Source: Agromyces protaetiae (lineage in GTDB: Bacteria; Actinomycetota; Actinomycetes; Actinomycetales; Microbacteriaceae). From it: a DNA stretch of 64,000 bases. The translations under genes and the position numbers were made by a program. Numbering within the stretch: the first letter of the stretch is position 1; each line of letters begins with the position of its first letter. The stretch covers positions 2,666,001 through 2,730,000 of the forward strand of contig NZ_CP035491.1 in assembly GCF_004135405.1 (NCBI RefSeq), in the 5' to 3' direction. Positions 45,441 to 52,778 of the stretch are shown piece after piece. The notes beneath the pieces are model-generated. The model did no database searches. It saw nothing but the letters and a program-made list of their open reading frames with translations, and was not told the DNA's origin.

Positions 45441-46031
45441 ATGGGCGAGCGAGCCGGCGGGGGCGATCACTCGACGTGCGTCGTCGAGGCATTCGGTCGG
45501 CGGTGCGAATCGGATGTCTCGGAGGGCGCACCACTCCCCCTGTGCGACGCGCATCTGCTCGTCGCACACGACTGGGTCGCCCGTGCAACCGGCTCCACCG
45601 ACCTCTTGCCGTCGCCCTGTCGCCTGTGCGGTTCGCGACTCGGCGTCCGATACCCGTCGGGTTGGGCGTGCGGGGTCTGCGAGTGGCGCGCGGGCGCGGT
45701 GCCCGACGACGAGCTTCCGCCACCGCGCGTCGACGTCGTCTACTACGTGCGGTTCGACGACCGCGTGAAGATCGGCACCTCGTCGAACCCTCGAGCACGC
45801 ATCGCAGCGCTCCCCCATCATGAGGTGCTCGCATTCGAACTCGGCGGTCGGGTGCTCGAGCGCGCGCGACACGCGAGGTTCGCCGCGCACCGGATCCCCG
45901 GTACCGAGTGGTTCGAGCGCTCCCCCGAACTCGACGAGCATGTCGCCGCGCTTCGCGAGGGTGCGCCCGATCCGTGGGAGCGGCATGCGTTCTGGATGAG
46001 TCGCGCCTACGCGTTGCAGCGCAGCGAGTGA
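45441..46031 (+). CDS. GIY-YIG/T5orf172-type nuclease-like protein with an N-terminal Cys-rich part
   Basis: 196 residues. The N-terminal 85 residues contain several Cys and His residues in pairs (FGRRCESD, LCDAHLL, CRLCGSRL, CGVCEWR), suggesting zinc binding. The C-terminal 95 residues match the GIY-YIG-like T5orf172 pattern: VDVVYYVRFDDRVKIGTSSN then PRARIAALPHHEVLAFELGG, with RHARFAAHRIPGTEWFERSP. A DNA-acting nuclease is likely but substrate and role are unknown. The gene is leaderless and stands alone between the adhesin and arsR-type genes. Confidence 0.78.
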   Translation: MGERAGGGDHSTCVVEAFGRRCESDVSEGAPLPLCDAHLLVAHDWVARATGSTDLLPSPCRLCGSRLGVRYPSGWACGVCEWRAGAVPDDELPPPRVDVVYYVRFDDRVKIGTSSNPRARIAALPHHEVLAFELGGRVLERARHARFAAHRIPGTEWFERSPELDEHVAALREGAPDPWERHAFWMSRAYALQRSE

Positions 46032-46051
46032 CAGCGGCAATACAGACTGTT

Positions 46052-46061
46052 CTGAATTCAG
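46052..46061. promoter_or_regulatory. Palindrome CTGAATTCAG in the ArsR promoter region, possible operator
   Basis: A perfect 10-bp palindrome 10 bp before the arsR-type -10 box. It is flanked by outer inverted arms TACAG (46041-46045) and CTGTA (46068-46072). This AT-richer patch is where an ArsR/SmtB-type repressor would be expected to bind its own promoter. Confidence 0.5.
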
Positions 46062-46070
46062 CGTTTGCTG

Positions 46071-46076
46071 TACTGT
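46071..46076 (+). promoter_or_regulatory. -10 box TACTGT, 6 nt from the ArsR-family start (leaderless)
   Basis: TACTGT ends 6 nt before ATG 46083, excluding an in-frame upstream start at 46065. Confidence 0.55.
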
Positions 46077-46082
46077 CGAGCC

Positions 46083-46418
46083 ATGTCGCGCACCGTCACC
46101 CTGACCCACACCGCCGCGCTCTCCCGCCTCGGCTACGCGCTCGCCGACGACACGCGGTCACGGATCCTGCTCGCGCTCCGTGAAGCACCGGCGTACCCGT
46201 CCGACCTCGCCGACCGGATCGGGGTCTCGCGGCAGGTCATGTCGAACCAGCTCGCGTGCCTGCGCGGCTGTGGACTGGTCGACGTCGCACCCGAAGGCCG
46301 CCGTGCGTCGTACCGGCTCGCCGACCCCGCGCTCGGCTCCGCCCTCGACGACCTCCTGAAGCTCGTGCTCGTCGTCGACCCCGAATGCTGCTCGGGCACC
46401 GAATGCACATGCGTATGA
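46083..46418 (+). CDS. ArsR/SmtB-family metal-sensing repressor (CmtR-like)
   Basis: 111 residues. The winged helix is LSRLGYALADDTRSRILLAL then REAPAYPSDLADRIGVSRQV and LRGCGLVDVAPEGRRASYRL. Metal-type Cys occur in LACLRGCG of the recognition region and in the tail PECCSGTECTCV, similar to CmtR-type Cd/Pb sensors. It is expected to repress its own leaderless promoter and the CDF exporter gene that starts in its stop codon (ATGA). The palindrome upstream is the likely operator. Confidence 0.88.
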   Translation: MSRTVTLTHTAALSRLGYALADDTRSRILLALREAPAYPSDLADRIGVSRQVMSNQLACLRGCGLVDVAPEGRRASYRLADPALGSALDDLLKLVLVVDPECCSGTECTCV

Positions 46419-47146
46419 ACGCGCCACACGACACCCACGGAGCATCCGACGCCTCCGCGACATCCCGAATCGACCGAACCCACGCCGTGCCGCCGTGCAC
46501 CGCGCTGCTCCGCCGTCGAATCCGCTGGATCGTCGCGGCGACGATCGCCTACAACGTCGTCGAGGCGATCATCGCGCTCGTCGCCGGCGGCATCGCCTCG
46601 TCGGCCGCGCTCGTCTCCTTCGGTATCGACTCGATCGTCGAAGTGCTCTCGGCGGCCGCCGTCGCGTGGCAGTTCGCCGCCCCCGACCCCGAACGTCGCG
46701 AACGCACGGCACTCCGCCTCATCGCGGTCTCGTTCTTCGGACTCGCGCTCATCGCGACGATCGGCGCCGCACGCACGCTGCTCGGCTTCGCCGACCCCGA
46801 GCACTCCCCCGTCGGCATCGCGCTCGCCGCCGCGAGTCTCGCGATCATGCCGCTCCTCTCGTGGATCGAACGCCGCACGGGCCGCGAACTCGGCTCGGCC
46901 TCGGCGATCGCCGACTCGAAGCAGACCCTCATCTGCAGCTACCTGTCGGCGGCGCTCCTCATCGGGCTCCTCCTCAACTCGCTCCTCGGGTGGACGTGGG
47001 CCGACGCCGTCGCGGCACTCGTGATCGCAGGCTTCGCCGTTCGCGAAGGCCTCGAGGCGTGGCGCGGCGACGCGTGCGCGGTGCCGATCGCCGAACTCAC
47101 GGGTGAACTCGAGCCGCACGAGCACGAGCATGGGGACGCGTGCTGA
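46415..47146 (+). CDS. Cation diffusion facilitator-like metal transporter
   Basis: 243 residues from ATG 46415, overlapping the arsR-type stop; in-frame ATGs at 46403 and 46409 are possible. It has five to six membrane helices. Helix regions carry NVVEAIIALVAGGIASSAAL then VSFGIDSIVEVLSAA, the CDF helix-2 SxxxxxxxxD pattern, and SAIADSKQTLICSYLSAALL, the matching helix-5 site. The C-terminal cytoplasmic domain typical of CDF dimers is missing; instead there is a His/Glu/Cys tail (EPHEHEHGDAC). It probably exports a divalent metal under control of the adjacent repressor. Confidence 0.85.
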   Translation: MNAPHDTHGASDASATSRIDRTHAVPPCTALLRRRIRWIVAATIAYNVVEAIIALVAGGIASSAALVSFGIDSIVEVLSAAAVAWQFAAPDPERRERTALRLIAVSFFGLALIATIGAARTLLGFADPEHSPVGIALAAASLAIMPLLSWIERRTGRELGSASAIADSKQTLICSYLSAALLIGLLLNSLLGWTWADAVAALVIAGFAVREGLEAWRGDACAVPIAELTGELEPHEHEHGDAC

Positions 47147-47158
47147 TCCGCGTCGCCA

Positions 47159-47164
47159 TAGGCT
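47159..47164 (+). promoter_or_regulatory. -10 box TAGGCT, 6 nt from the ACR3-like start (leaderless)
   Basis: TAGGCT ends 6 nt before ATG 47171, giving this gene its own promoter. Confidence 0.6.
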
Positions 47165-47170
47165 GACCAG

Positions 47171-47920
47171 ATGTCCCGCCCCCTCGCCTGGCTCGAGGCC
47201 AACCAGGTCGCGCTCTACCTCGGCGGTATCGCCGTGGGTGCCGCCGCGGGCATCCTCGCGCCCGCTGCGGCCCCGGCCGCGAGCATCGCGACGACGCCGG
47301 CGCTCGCGCTGCTGCTCTTCGCGACGCCCGCGCTCATGCTCCTCCAGTTCGCGCTGCTCCCCCTCTATCTGGCGCTCTTCGGAGCAGGCGAACTCGCGGC
47401 CGACCTCGACCCGCGACCGTTCGTGGACGCGTTCGTCTTCATCATCGCGGTGCCGCTGGCCGCCGCGTGGGCCGTGCAGGCGGCAGCTCGAGCGCGGGCC
47501 GTGCGGGTGCGACGGCCGGCTGAGCGCATCAGCCGAGGCGCGAACGCGGCGATGGTGCCGCTCATGGTGCTCGTCCTCGCGGTCGTCGTCGCGTCCCAGA
47601 TCGCGGGGATCGGGGTATCGGCCGTCGAACTCCTCCGGCTCGTGCCGCTCTACGCGGCGTTCCTGATCGCCATGGTCGTCGTTGGCCTCGGGGCGACGCG
47701 CATCGCCCGGCTCGACGCGCGCAGCGCTCGCGCCGTCGTCTTCAGCGGCGCGACGCGGAACTCGCTCGTCGTCCTCCCGCTCGCGCTCGCGCTGCCCGTC
47801 GGGTTCGAGCTCGCGCCGCTCGCCGTCGTCACCCAGACACTCGTCGAACTGGTCGGCATGATCGTGCTGGTGAAACTCGTGCCCGCGCTCTTGCCGGTTC
47901 GCGGGAGGCCGATCGCCTGA
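47171..47920 (+). CDS. ACR3/BASS-type arsenic resistance-like transporter with apparent internal deletion
   Basis: 249 residues where family members are about 320-330. The N-terminus (WLEANQVALYLGGIAVGAAA) and C-terminal two thirds (LLPLYLALF, VFSGATRNSLVVLPLALALP, VVTQTLVELVGMIVLVKLVP) fit actinobacterial ACR3-like proteins. The join LALLLFATPALMLLQFALLP skips about 80 residues, including the helix that normally bears the conserved Cys of the arsenite path. The junction DNA has two similar segments (GCGACG-C-GCGCTC, starting near 47288 and 47321), consistent with deletion between short repeats. Function is doubtful; about seven helices remain. Confidence 0.75.
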   Translation: MSRPLAWLEANQVALYLGGIAVGAAAGILAPAAAPAASIATTPALALLLFATPALMLLQFALLPLYLALFGAGELAADLDPRPFVDAFVFIIAVPLAAAWAVQAAARARAVRVRRPAERISRGANAAMVPLMVLVLAVVVASQIAGIGVSAVELLRLVPLYAAFLIAMVVVGLGATRIARLDARSARAVVFSGATRNSLVVLPLALALPVGFELAPLAVVTQTLVELVGMIVLVKLVPALLPVRGRPIA

Positions 47921-47927
47921 CGCACCC

Positions 47928-48266
47928 CTACTTCGCGTGCAGTTCGCGTTCGCGGATCTTCTCGAGCCTGCGCTCGTCGGCGGGCATCCCGAGTTCGTTG
48001 AACGGCGTCGACTCGTTCCGCTCCGGCAATCGGTCGGCCGTGGGGCAGATCAGGATGACGTTGCCCGCATCGTTGTCGAACCGGTGCTCGAACATCGGAT
48101 GCCCGCACACGGGGCAGGCTGCGTCGGCGCTCGGCGGTTGCTGGGGCCCTTCGTTCTGGGGCCCCGGGGGCGATTCGAAGACGGGCGAGAGCGCCCGATC
48201 GACTCGATCGAAGAAGTGCGTGAATGCGTTGCCGTCATCAGGGCGGCCCGCTGCGTCGCGTGCCAT
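47928..48266 (-). CDS. Small zinc-ribbon-like protein, unknown function
   Basis: 112 residues from ATG 48266. The middle has CPVCGHPMFEHRFDNDAGNV then ILICPTAD, a CxxC-H-C metal-site layout. The N-terminus is FTHFFDRVDRALSPVFESPP and the C-terminus a charged helix (ADERRLEKIRERELHA). It is probably cytoplasmic. The start is fixed by a TAGCAT box 7 nt upstream. It is convergent with the ACR3-like gene, 7 nt apart. No family name is assigned. Confidence 0.7.
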   Translation of the reverse strand: MARDAAGRPDDGNAFTHFFDRVDRALSPVFESPPGPQNEGPQQPPSADAACPVCGHPMFEHRFDNDAGNVILICPTADRLPERNESTPFNELGMPADERRLEKIRERELHAK

Positions 48267-48273
48267 GAGGCGG

Positions 48274-48279
48274 ATGCTA
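48274..48279 (-). promoter_or_regulatory. -10 box TAGCAT, 7 nt from the small zinc protein start (leaderless)
   Basis: TAGCAT on the minus strand ends 7 nt before ATG 48266. Confidence 0.55.
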
Positions 48280-48386
48280 CGCCCGACGCCGCTCGTCCGC
48301 CAGGTGTTGCTCGGGCGCGGCGCGGCGACCACGACTCATCCGCCGCATCAGAACCCGGCCTCCGGCGACGGGACATCCGGTCGCCG

Positions 48387-48392
48387 TAGGCT
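48387..48392 (+). promoter_or_regulatory. -10 box TAGGCT, 6 nt from the SDR start (leaderless)
   Basis: TAGGCT ends 6 nt before ATG 48399. Confidence 0.6.
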
Positions 48393-48398
48393 GTTCGC

Positions 48399-49184
48399 AT
48401 GACGACGGATGCCACGCCCGCCCGGTCCTCCTCCGAGAAGCCGACCACCCTCATCACGGGCGGGAGCCGGGGCATCGGTGCCGCGATCGCCGAGCGACTC
48501 GCCGCGCAGGGCCACGACCTCGTGCTGACCTATCGCAACCGCCTCGACGAAGCCGAGCAGGTCGCCGAGACGTGCCGCGCGCTCGGAGCGCGCGTGACGC
48601 TGCTGCAGGTCGACCTCGCCGACCTCGCTGCGGCTTCACGAGTCGTGCCCGACGCGATCACCGCCGCGGGCGGGCGGCTCACCGGACTCGTCAACAACGC
48701 TGGGATCACCGGCCGCATCGGGGGTTTCCTCGACGCGCCGCTCGAGGAGACCGAGCACGTCTTCGCGCTCAACGTCTTCGCGCCGATCGTGCTCACGCGC
48801 GCGGCGATCCGGCACATGTCGACGGCGCACGGCGGCGCAGGCGGCGCGATCGTCAACATCTCGTCCGGTGCAGCGACGAGCGGTGCCGCGCACACCTACA
48901 TCCCGTACGCGATGAGCAAGGCCGCCCTCGACGCGCTCACGCTGGGCGCAGCGCGGGAGTTCGCCGCCGAGGGCGTGCGCGTCAATACGGTGTCACCGGG
49001 CACGACCTTCACCGAGATCCACGCCGACGCCGGCCGCCCGAACGCACCCGAAGAACGCGCCTCGCGCATCCCGTTCGGCCGTGCCGGATACCCGCACGAG
49101 ATCGCGGGCGCCGTGGCCTACCTGCTCTCCCCCGAGGCGTCGTACACGACGGGCGCGTCGATCCGGGTTTCGGGCGGCAGCTGA
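48399..49184 (+). CDS. SDR family oxidoreductase (classical)
   Basis: 261 residues with all classical SDR motifs: cofactor TLITGGSRGIGAAIAERLAA, NNAGITG, catalytic Ser in IVNISSGAATSG and YIPYAMSKAALDALTLGAAR (YxxxK). TYRNR after strand 2 suggests NADP use. The closing YTTGASIRVSGGS is typical of FabG-like enzymes. Substrate unknown; no operon partner. It ends convergently with dhaM. Confidence 0.92.
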   Translation: MTTDATPARSSSEKPTTLITGGSRGIGAAIAERLAAQGHDLVLTYRNRLDEAEQVAETCRALGARVTLLQVDLADLAAASRVVPDAITAAGGRLTGLVNNAGITGRIGGFLDAPLEETEHVFALNVFAPIVLTRAAIRHMSTAHGGAGGAIVNISSGAATSGAAHTYIPYAMSKAALDALTLGAAREFAAEGVRVNTVSPGTTFTEIHADAGRPNAPEERASRIPFGRAGYPHEIAGAVAYLLSPEASYTTGASIRVSGGS

Positions 49185-49232
49185 GCCTCTGCCCAGCTAC
49201 CGCCCGCACGGCTTCGCCAGTCGCCTTCGCGC

Positions 49233-49973
49233 CTACGCTTCGCCGAACCCCGATGCCGCGAGTTCGGCGATCGCGTCGACCGCGGGACCACCGTCGGGGT
49301 CTTCGGTCGCGATCACGACCTCCGACCCCGCCGTGACGCCGAGTGCCATGATCGCGAGGAGGCTCTTCGCGTCGACCCCGTTGACCGTGACCTTCGGCTT
49401 GAACGTCGCCGCGAGCTTCACCAGTTCGGCGGCGGGCCGCGCGTGCAGACCGTCGGCGTTGATGAGCGTCACGGTCCGCGAAAGCCCGGCGGATGCCCCG
49501 GTGCCGGCGCCGCCCAACGATTCGTCGGGCGTGACGGCCGCGCCACCTGCCTCGGCCGAAGCACTGTCGCCGCCTGGACCGCCGGCCGCCGTCAGGGCCG
49601 CCGCGACGACCGCGTCGAGCCCGTCGCCCGCTTGCGCCGCGACCGCGGCCGCGACACCGCCCTCCACGATCGGCGCGTCCACGATGCGCACGCGCTCGCG
49701 GACGTCGTCGTCGAGGAAGTCGAGCGCGGTCTCGGCCGTGAGGATCGCCGAGCCGAGGTCGCACAGGAGTGCGACCCCGGCTCCGGAGTCGGCCGCCGCG
49801 ACGCCCGCCGTCACGAGCTCGAAGCTCGTGCCGATGCGGCCGTCGTCGGTGCCGCCCGCCGGGATCAGCTTCACGTCGGGAGCCATCTGGTGCGCGAGAT
49901 CCACGAGTCCTTCGGCGATCTGCTTCGAGTGCGACACGAAGACGATGCCGACGCGTTCTCCCGACTCAGCCAT
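49233..49973 (-). CDS. dhaM: DhaM: dihydroxyacetone kinase phosphotransfer subunit fused to HPr
   Basis: 246 residues. Residues 1-130 are the EIIA-Man-like DhaM domain with the phospho-His in GIVFVSHSKQIAEGL and IPAGGTDDGRIGTSFE. After an Ala/Gly linker, residues 160-246 form an HPr domain with active-site LINADGLHARPAAELVKLAA. It passes phosphate from the PTS (EI, not in this window) to DhaL-ADP. ATG 49973 overlaps dhaL by 8 nt. Third gene of dhaKLM. Confidence 0.93.
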   Translation of the reverse strand: MAESGERVGIVFVSHSKQIAEGLVDLAHQMAPDVKLIPAGGTDDGRIGTSFELVTAGVAAADSGAGVALLCDLGSAILTAETALDFLDDDVRERVRIVDAPIVEGGVAAAVAAQAGDGLDAVVAAALTAAGGPGGDSASAEAGGAAVTPDESLGGAGTGASAGLSRTVTLINADGLHARPAAELVKLAATFKPKVTVNGVDAKSLLAIMALGVTAGSEVVIATEDPDGGPAVDAIAELAASGFGEA

Positions 49974-50613
49974 CGGCCGCCGCCTCCGCCGCAGCGCGCA
50001 GCAGGTACGCCGTCGACTGCGCGCCCGGGTCGCGGTGACCCGCCGAGCGCTCGCCGAGGTAGCTCGCGCGGCCCTTGTGGGCCACGAGCGGGATCGTCGC
50101 ATCCGACCCCGCCGCCGCGGCATCCGCAGCGGCCGCCAACACCTCGGCCGGCGATGCTCCCGCCGCCGCCGCGGCGTCCGCGGCGTCGACCGCGGGCGTC
50201 CACGCGTCGATCATCGTCTTGTCGCCCGGCTCTGCCTTGCCGCGCGCCACGATGCCGTCGCGCGCGGCCGTGAGGAACGCCGCGACGGCCGCCCCGTCGA
50301 GCGCCTCCGCGCCCGCGATGGCTCCCGACCCCCGAAGGTACGCGGTGCCGTAGAGCGGCCCCGCAGCCCCACCGACCGTCGAGATGAGCGTCGTCGCGAC
50401 GAGCTTGAACACGTCGCCGGGCGTCGCGTCGGCCGCGACGTCGTCGAGCTTCGGCAGAATCGCCTGGAACCCGCGATCCATGTTCTCCCCGTGGTCGCCG
50501 TCGCCGATCTCACGGTCGAGCGTGATCAGCTCGACGCGATGCTCGGCGATGACGTCGGCGCTGCGACGCACCCAATCGAGCGCCCACGCGCTCCCCAGCG
50601 TGTCCCCCGCCAC
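49966..50613 (-). CDS. dhaL: Dihydroxyacetone kinase ADP-binding subunit DhaL
   Basis: 215 residues from GTG 50613 (2 nt after dhaK; GTG 50628 overlapping dhaK is possible). DhaL hallmarks are LDREIGDGDHGENMDRGFQA, with the Asp residues that bind two Mg2+ and the ADP, ISTVGGAAGPLYGTAYLRG, and RASYLGERSAGHRDPGAQST. It holds ADP as a fixed cofactor that is rephosphorylated by DhaM and phosphorylates dihydroxyacetone held on DhaK. Cytoplasmic. Confidence 0.94.
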   Translation of the reverse strand: MAGDTLGSAWALDWVRRSADVIAEHRVELITLDREIGDGDHGENMDRGFQAILPKLDDVAADATPGDVFKLVATTLISTVGGAAGPLYGTAYLRGSGAIAGAEALDGAAVAAFLTAARDGIVARGKAEPGDKTMIDAWTPAVDAADAAAAAGASPAEVLAAAADAAAAGSDATIPLVAHKGRASYLGERSAGHRDPGAQSTAYLLRAAAEAAADG

Positions 50614-50615
50614 GG

Positions 50616-51617
50616 TCAGCGGCCCCACCGGAGCGCAGGCGTCTGCACCGGGGCATCCCACAGCTCGACGAACTCGTCGTCGAGCTTCAGGAGCGTGATC
50701 GACATGCCCTGCATCTCGAGCGACGTGATGTAGTTGCCGACGAGCGAGCGCTCGATCGTGATGCCCTTCTCGGCGAGCACGTCGGCCGCGTGCTTGTACG
50801 CGATGAAGAGCTCGACCTCGGGCGTGCCGCCCATGCCGTTGACGAACAAGAGCACGCGGTCGCCGCTCGCGTACGGCAGGTCCTCGAGGATCGGGCCGAG
50901 CAGACGGTCGACCATCTTGTCGGCCGGCTCGAGCTTGAGTCGCTCGCGACCCGGCTCACCGTGGATGCCGATGCCGAGCTCGTACTCGTCCTCCGCGAGC
51001 GTGAAGCTCGGCTCGCCGGCGTGCGGCACGATGCACGGCGTCAGCGCGAGACCCATGGTGCGCGCGTTCGCGTTGACCCGCTCGGCGATGTCGGCGACCT
51101 GGTCGAGGTTGTCGCCGCGCTGCGCTGCGGCGCCCGCGATCTTCTCGACGAGCACCGTGCCCGCGACGCCGCGACGTCCGGCCGTGTACAGGGAGTCCTT
51201 GACCGCGACGTCGTCGTTCGTGATGACCGCGCGCACCTCGATGCCGTCCGCCGCCGCGAGGTCTGCCGCCGTCTCGAAGTTGAGCACGTCACCCGTGTAG
51301 TTCTTCACGATGTGGAGCACGCCCGCACCGCCGTCGACCGCTTTCGTCGCCGCCAGGATCGGGTCTGGCGTCGGCGACGTGAACACCGGCCCCGGCACCG
51401 CGGCGTCGAGCATGCCGTAGCCGACATAGCCGGCGTGGAGGGGCTCGTGCCCGCTTCCGCCGCCGCTGACGAGGCCGACCTTGCCCGCGACGGGCGCATC
51501 GGCGCGCACGACGTAGATCGGATCGGTCTCCACTCGAACGAGATCCGCGTGCGCGATCGCGAATCCGGCCACGGACTCGTCGACCACCTGCTTCGGGTCG
51601 TTGATGATCTTCTTCAC
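50616..51617 (-). CDS. dhaK: Dihydroxyacetone kinase substrate-binding subunit DhaK
   Basis: 333 residues from GTG 51617 (AAGGGA upstream). It contains [37 protein letters not shown] and [15 protein letters not shown], where the His-containing GIHGEPG segment is the family's substrate-His region (covalent hemiaminal to dihydroxyacetone). With DhaL and DhaM it forms PTS-dependent dihydroxyacetone kinase, feeding DHAP to glycolysis. First gene of dhaKLM, divergent from glpF-glpK. Confidence 0.95.
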   Translation of the reverse strand: MKKIINDPKQVVDESVAGFAIAHADLVRVETDPIYVVRADAPVAGKVGLVSGGGSGHEPLHAGYVGYGMLDAAVPGPVFTSPTPDPILAATKAVDGGAGVLHIVKNYTGDVLNFETAADLAAADGIEVRAVITNDDVAVKDSLYTAGRRGVAGTVLVEKIAGAAAQRGDNLDQVADIAERVNANARTMGLALTPCIVPHAGEPSFTLAEDEYELGIGIHGEPGRERLKLEPADKMVDRLLGPILEDLPYASGDRVLLFVNGMGGTPEVELFIAYKHAADVLAEKGITIERSLVGNYITSLEMQGMSITLLKLDDEFVELWDAPVQTPALRWGR

Positions 51618-51713
51618 CGCACATCCCTTTCCCCACTGGGCCGCGCAGCGCCGCGCGAAGGCTGGCGACGCCGCTGCAGCATTCACCGCAAACCTACGCC
51701 GTGGCCGCGGCGC

Positions 51714-51755
51714 GTGGAAGAGGCTCTCAGGTTTTCCCGGCGCGGCCTCTTCCAC
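51714..51755. promoter_or_regulatory. 11-bp inverted repeat in the divergent dhaK-glpF region, candidate operator
   Basis: GTGGAAGAGGC (51714-51724) and GCCTCTTCCAC (51745-51755) are perfect inverted arms with a 20-bp spacer, in the 219-bp gap between dhaKLM and glpF-glpK. This position suits a regulator that controls both glycerol/dihydroxyacetone operons. Confidence 0.6.
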
Positions 51756-51836
51756 TCCGGCCGCGCACGAGTATCGTGTGCGCTATCCGCCTCGAAGGCG
51801 TGGCCTCGGGGCCCAGCGAAGGGATGGAAAGTCAAC

Positions 51837-52610
51837 GTGGACAATCTCGGCACACTCTTCCTCGCCGAACTGGTCGGGACGGCGATGCTCGTCCTGCTCG
51901 GTTGCGGCGTCGTCGCGAATGTGGTCTTGGCGAAAACCAAGGGCAACGGCGGCGGGTGGCTCCTCATCAACTTCGGATGGGGCCTTGCAGTCTTCGCCGG
52001 CGTCATCGTCGCGTTCGCGTCGGGCGCCCACCTGAACCCCGCAGTCACGCTCGGTCTCGTCGCCAACGGCGCGACCGAGTTCGGCAACGGAGGCCTCGGG
52101 GTGACCGCTCCCGTCGACTTCTTGACGGTGATCACGTACATCGGCGCGCAGTTGCTCGGCGCGTTCATCGGCGCGATCTTCGTCTGGCTCGCGTACAAGC
52201 AGCACTTCGACGACGAGCCCGACGCCGGTCTCAAGCTCGCGGTGTTCTCGACCGGCCCGGCGATCCGCTCGTACGGCTGGAACCTCATCACCGAGATCAT
52301 CGGCACGTTCGTGCTGGTGTTCGTCGTCATCGGCTTCGGTCGCAACGGCGACGCGTCCGGCCTCGCGGCCCTCGGCGCCTTGCCCGTCGCGCTCCTCGTC
52401 GTCGGCATCGGCGCCTCCCTCGGTGGCCCGACGGGCTACGCGATCAACCCGGCCCGTGACCTCGGACCGCGCATCGCGCACCTCGTCCTGCCCATCAAGG
52501 GCAAGGGCTCGAGCGACTGGGGCTACTCGTGGGTCCCCGTCGTGGGTCCGATCATCGGCGGTCTGCTCGCAGGCTGGGCCGCCATCCCGCTGCTGCCGCT
52601 CCTCGGCTGA
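51837..52610 (+). CDS. glpF: Glycerol facilitator (aquaglyceroporin)
   Basis: 257 residues, six membrane helices and two half-helices with NPA boxes: GAHLNPAVTLGL and YAINPARDLGPRIA. The Asp after the second NPAR marks the glycerol-conducting group. GTG 51837 is preceded by GGGATGGAAAG. It lets glycerol (and probably dihydroxyacetone) diffuse into the cell for GlpK and DhaKLM. glpK follows after 168 bp, separated by a strong hairpin that may cut transcription. Confidence 0.93.
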   Translation: MDNLGTLFLAELVGTAMLVLLGCGVVANVVLAKTKGNGGGWLLINFGWGLAVFAGVIVAFASGAHLNPAVTLGLVANGATEFGNGGLGVTAPVDFLTVITYIGAQLLGAFIGAIFVWLAYKQHFDDEPDAGLKLAVFSTGPAIRSYGWNLITEIIGTFVLVFVVIGFGRNGDASGLAALGALPVALLVVGIGASLGGPTGYAINPARDLGPRIAHLVLPIKGKGSSDWGYSWVPVVGPIIGGLLAGWAAIPLLPLLG

Positions 52611-52616
52611 ACTCGT

Positions 52617-52648
52617 CGAGGGCCGGTCCGAGTACGGACCGGCCCTCG
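52617..52648 (+). terminator. Hairpin terminator/attenuator between glpF and glpK
   Basis: A perfect 14-bp stem (52617-52630 with 52635-52648) with an AGTA loop, 6 nt after the glpF stop. It implies reduced read-through into glpK or a separate glpK promoter. Confidence 0.75.
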
Positions 52649-52778
52649 CGTGTCGGGCCCGCACACCAGCTGACCCCGGGCCTGCGGCACGCGGCATCCA
52701 CCCCGGCGGCGCGAGCCGTCGCACACCTGTGAACGGCCGACGGCAGCGAAGCCGTCGGCGGAGCATTGAGAGGACGGC

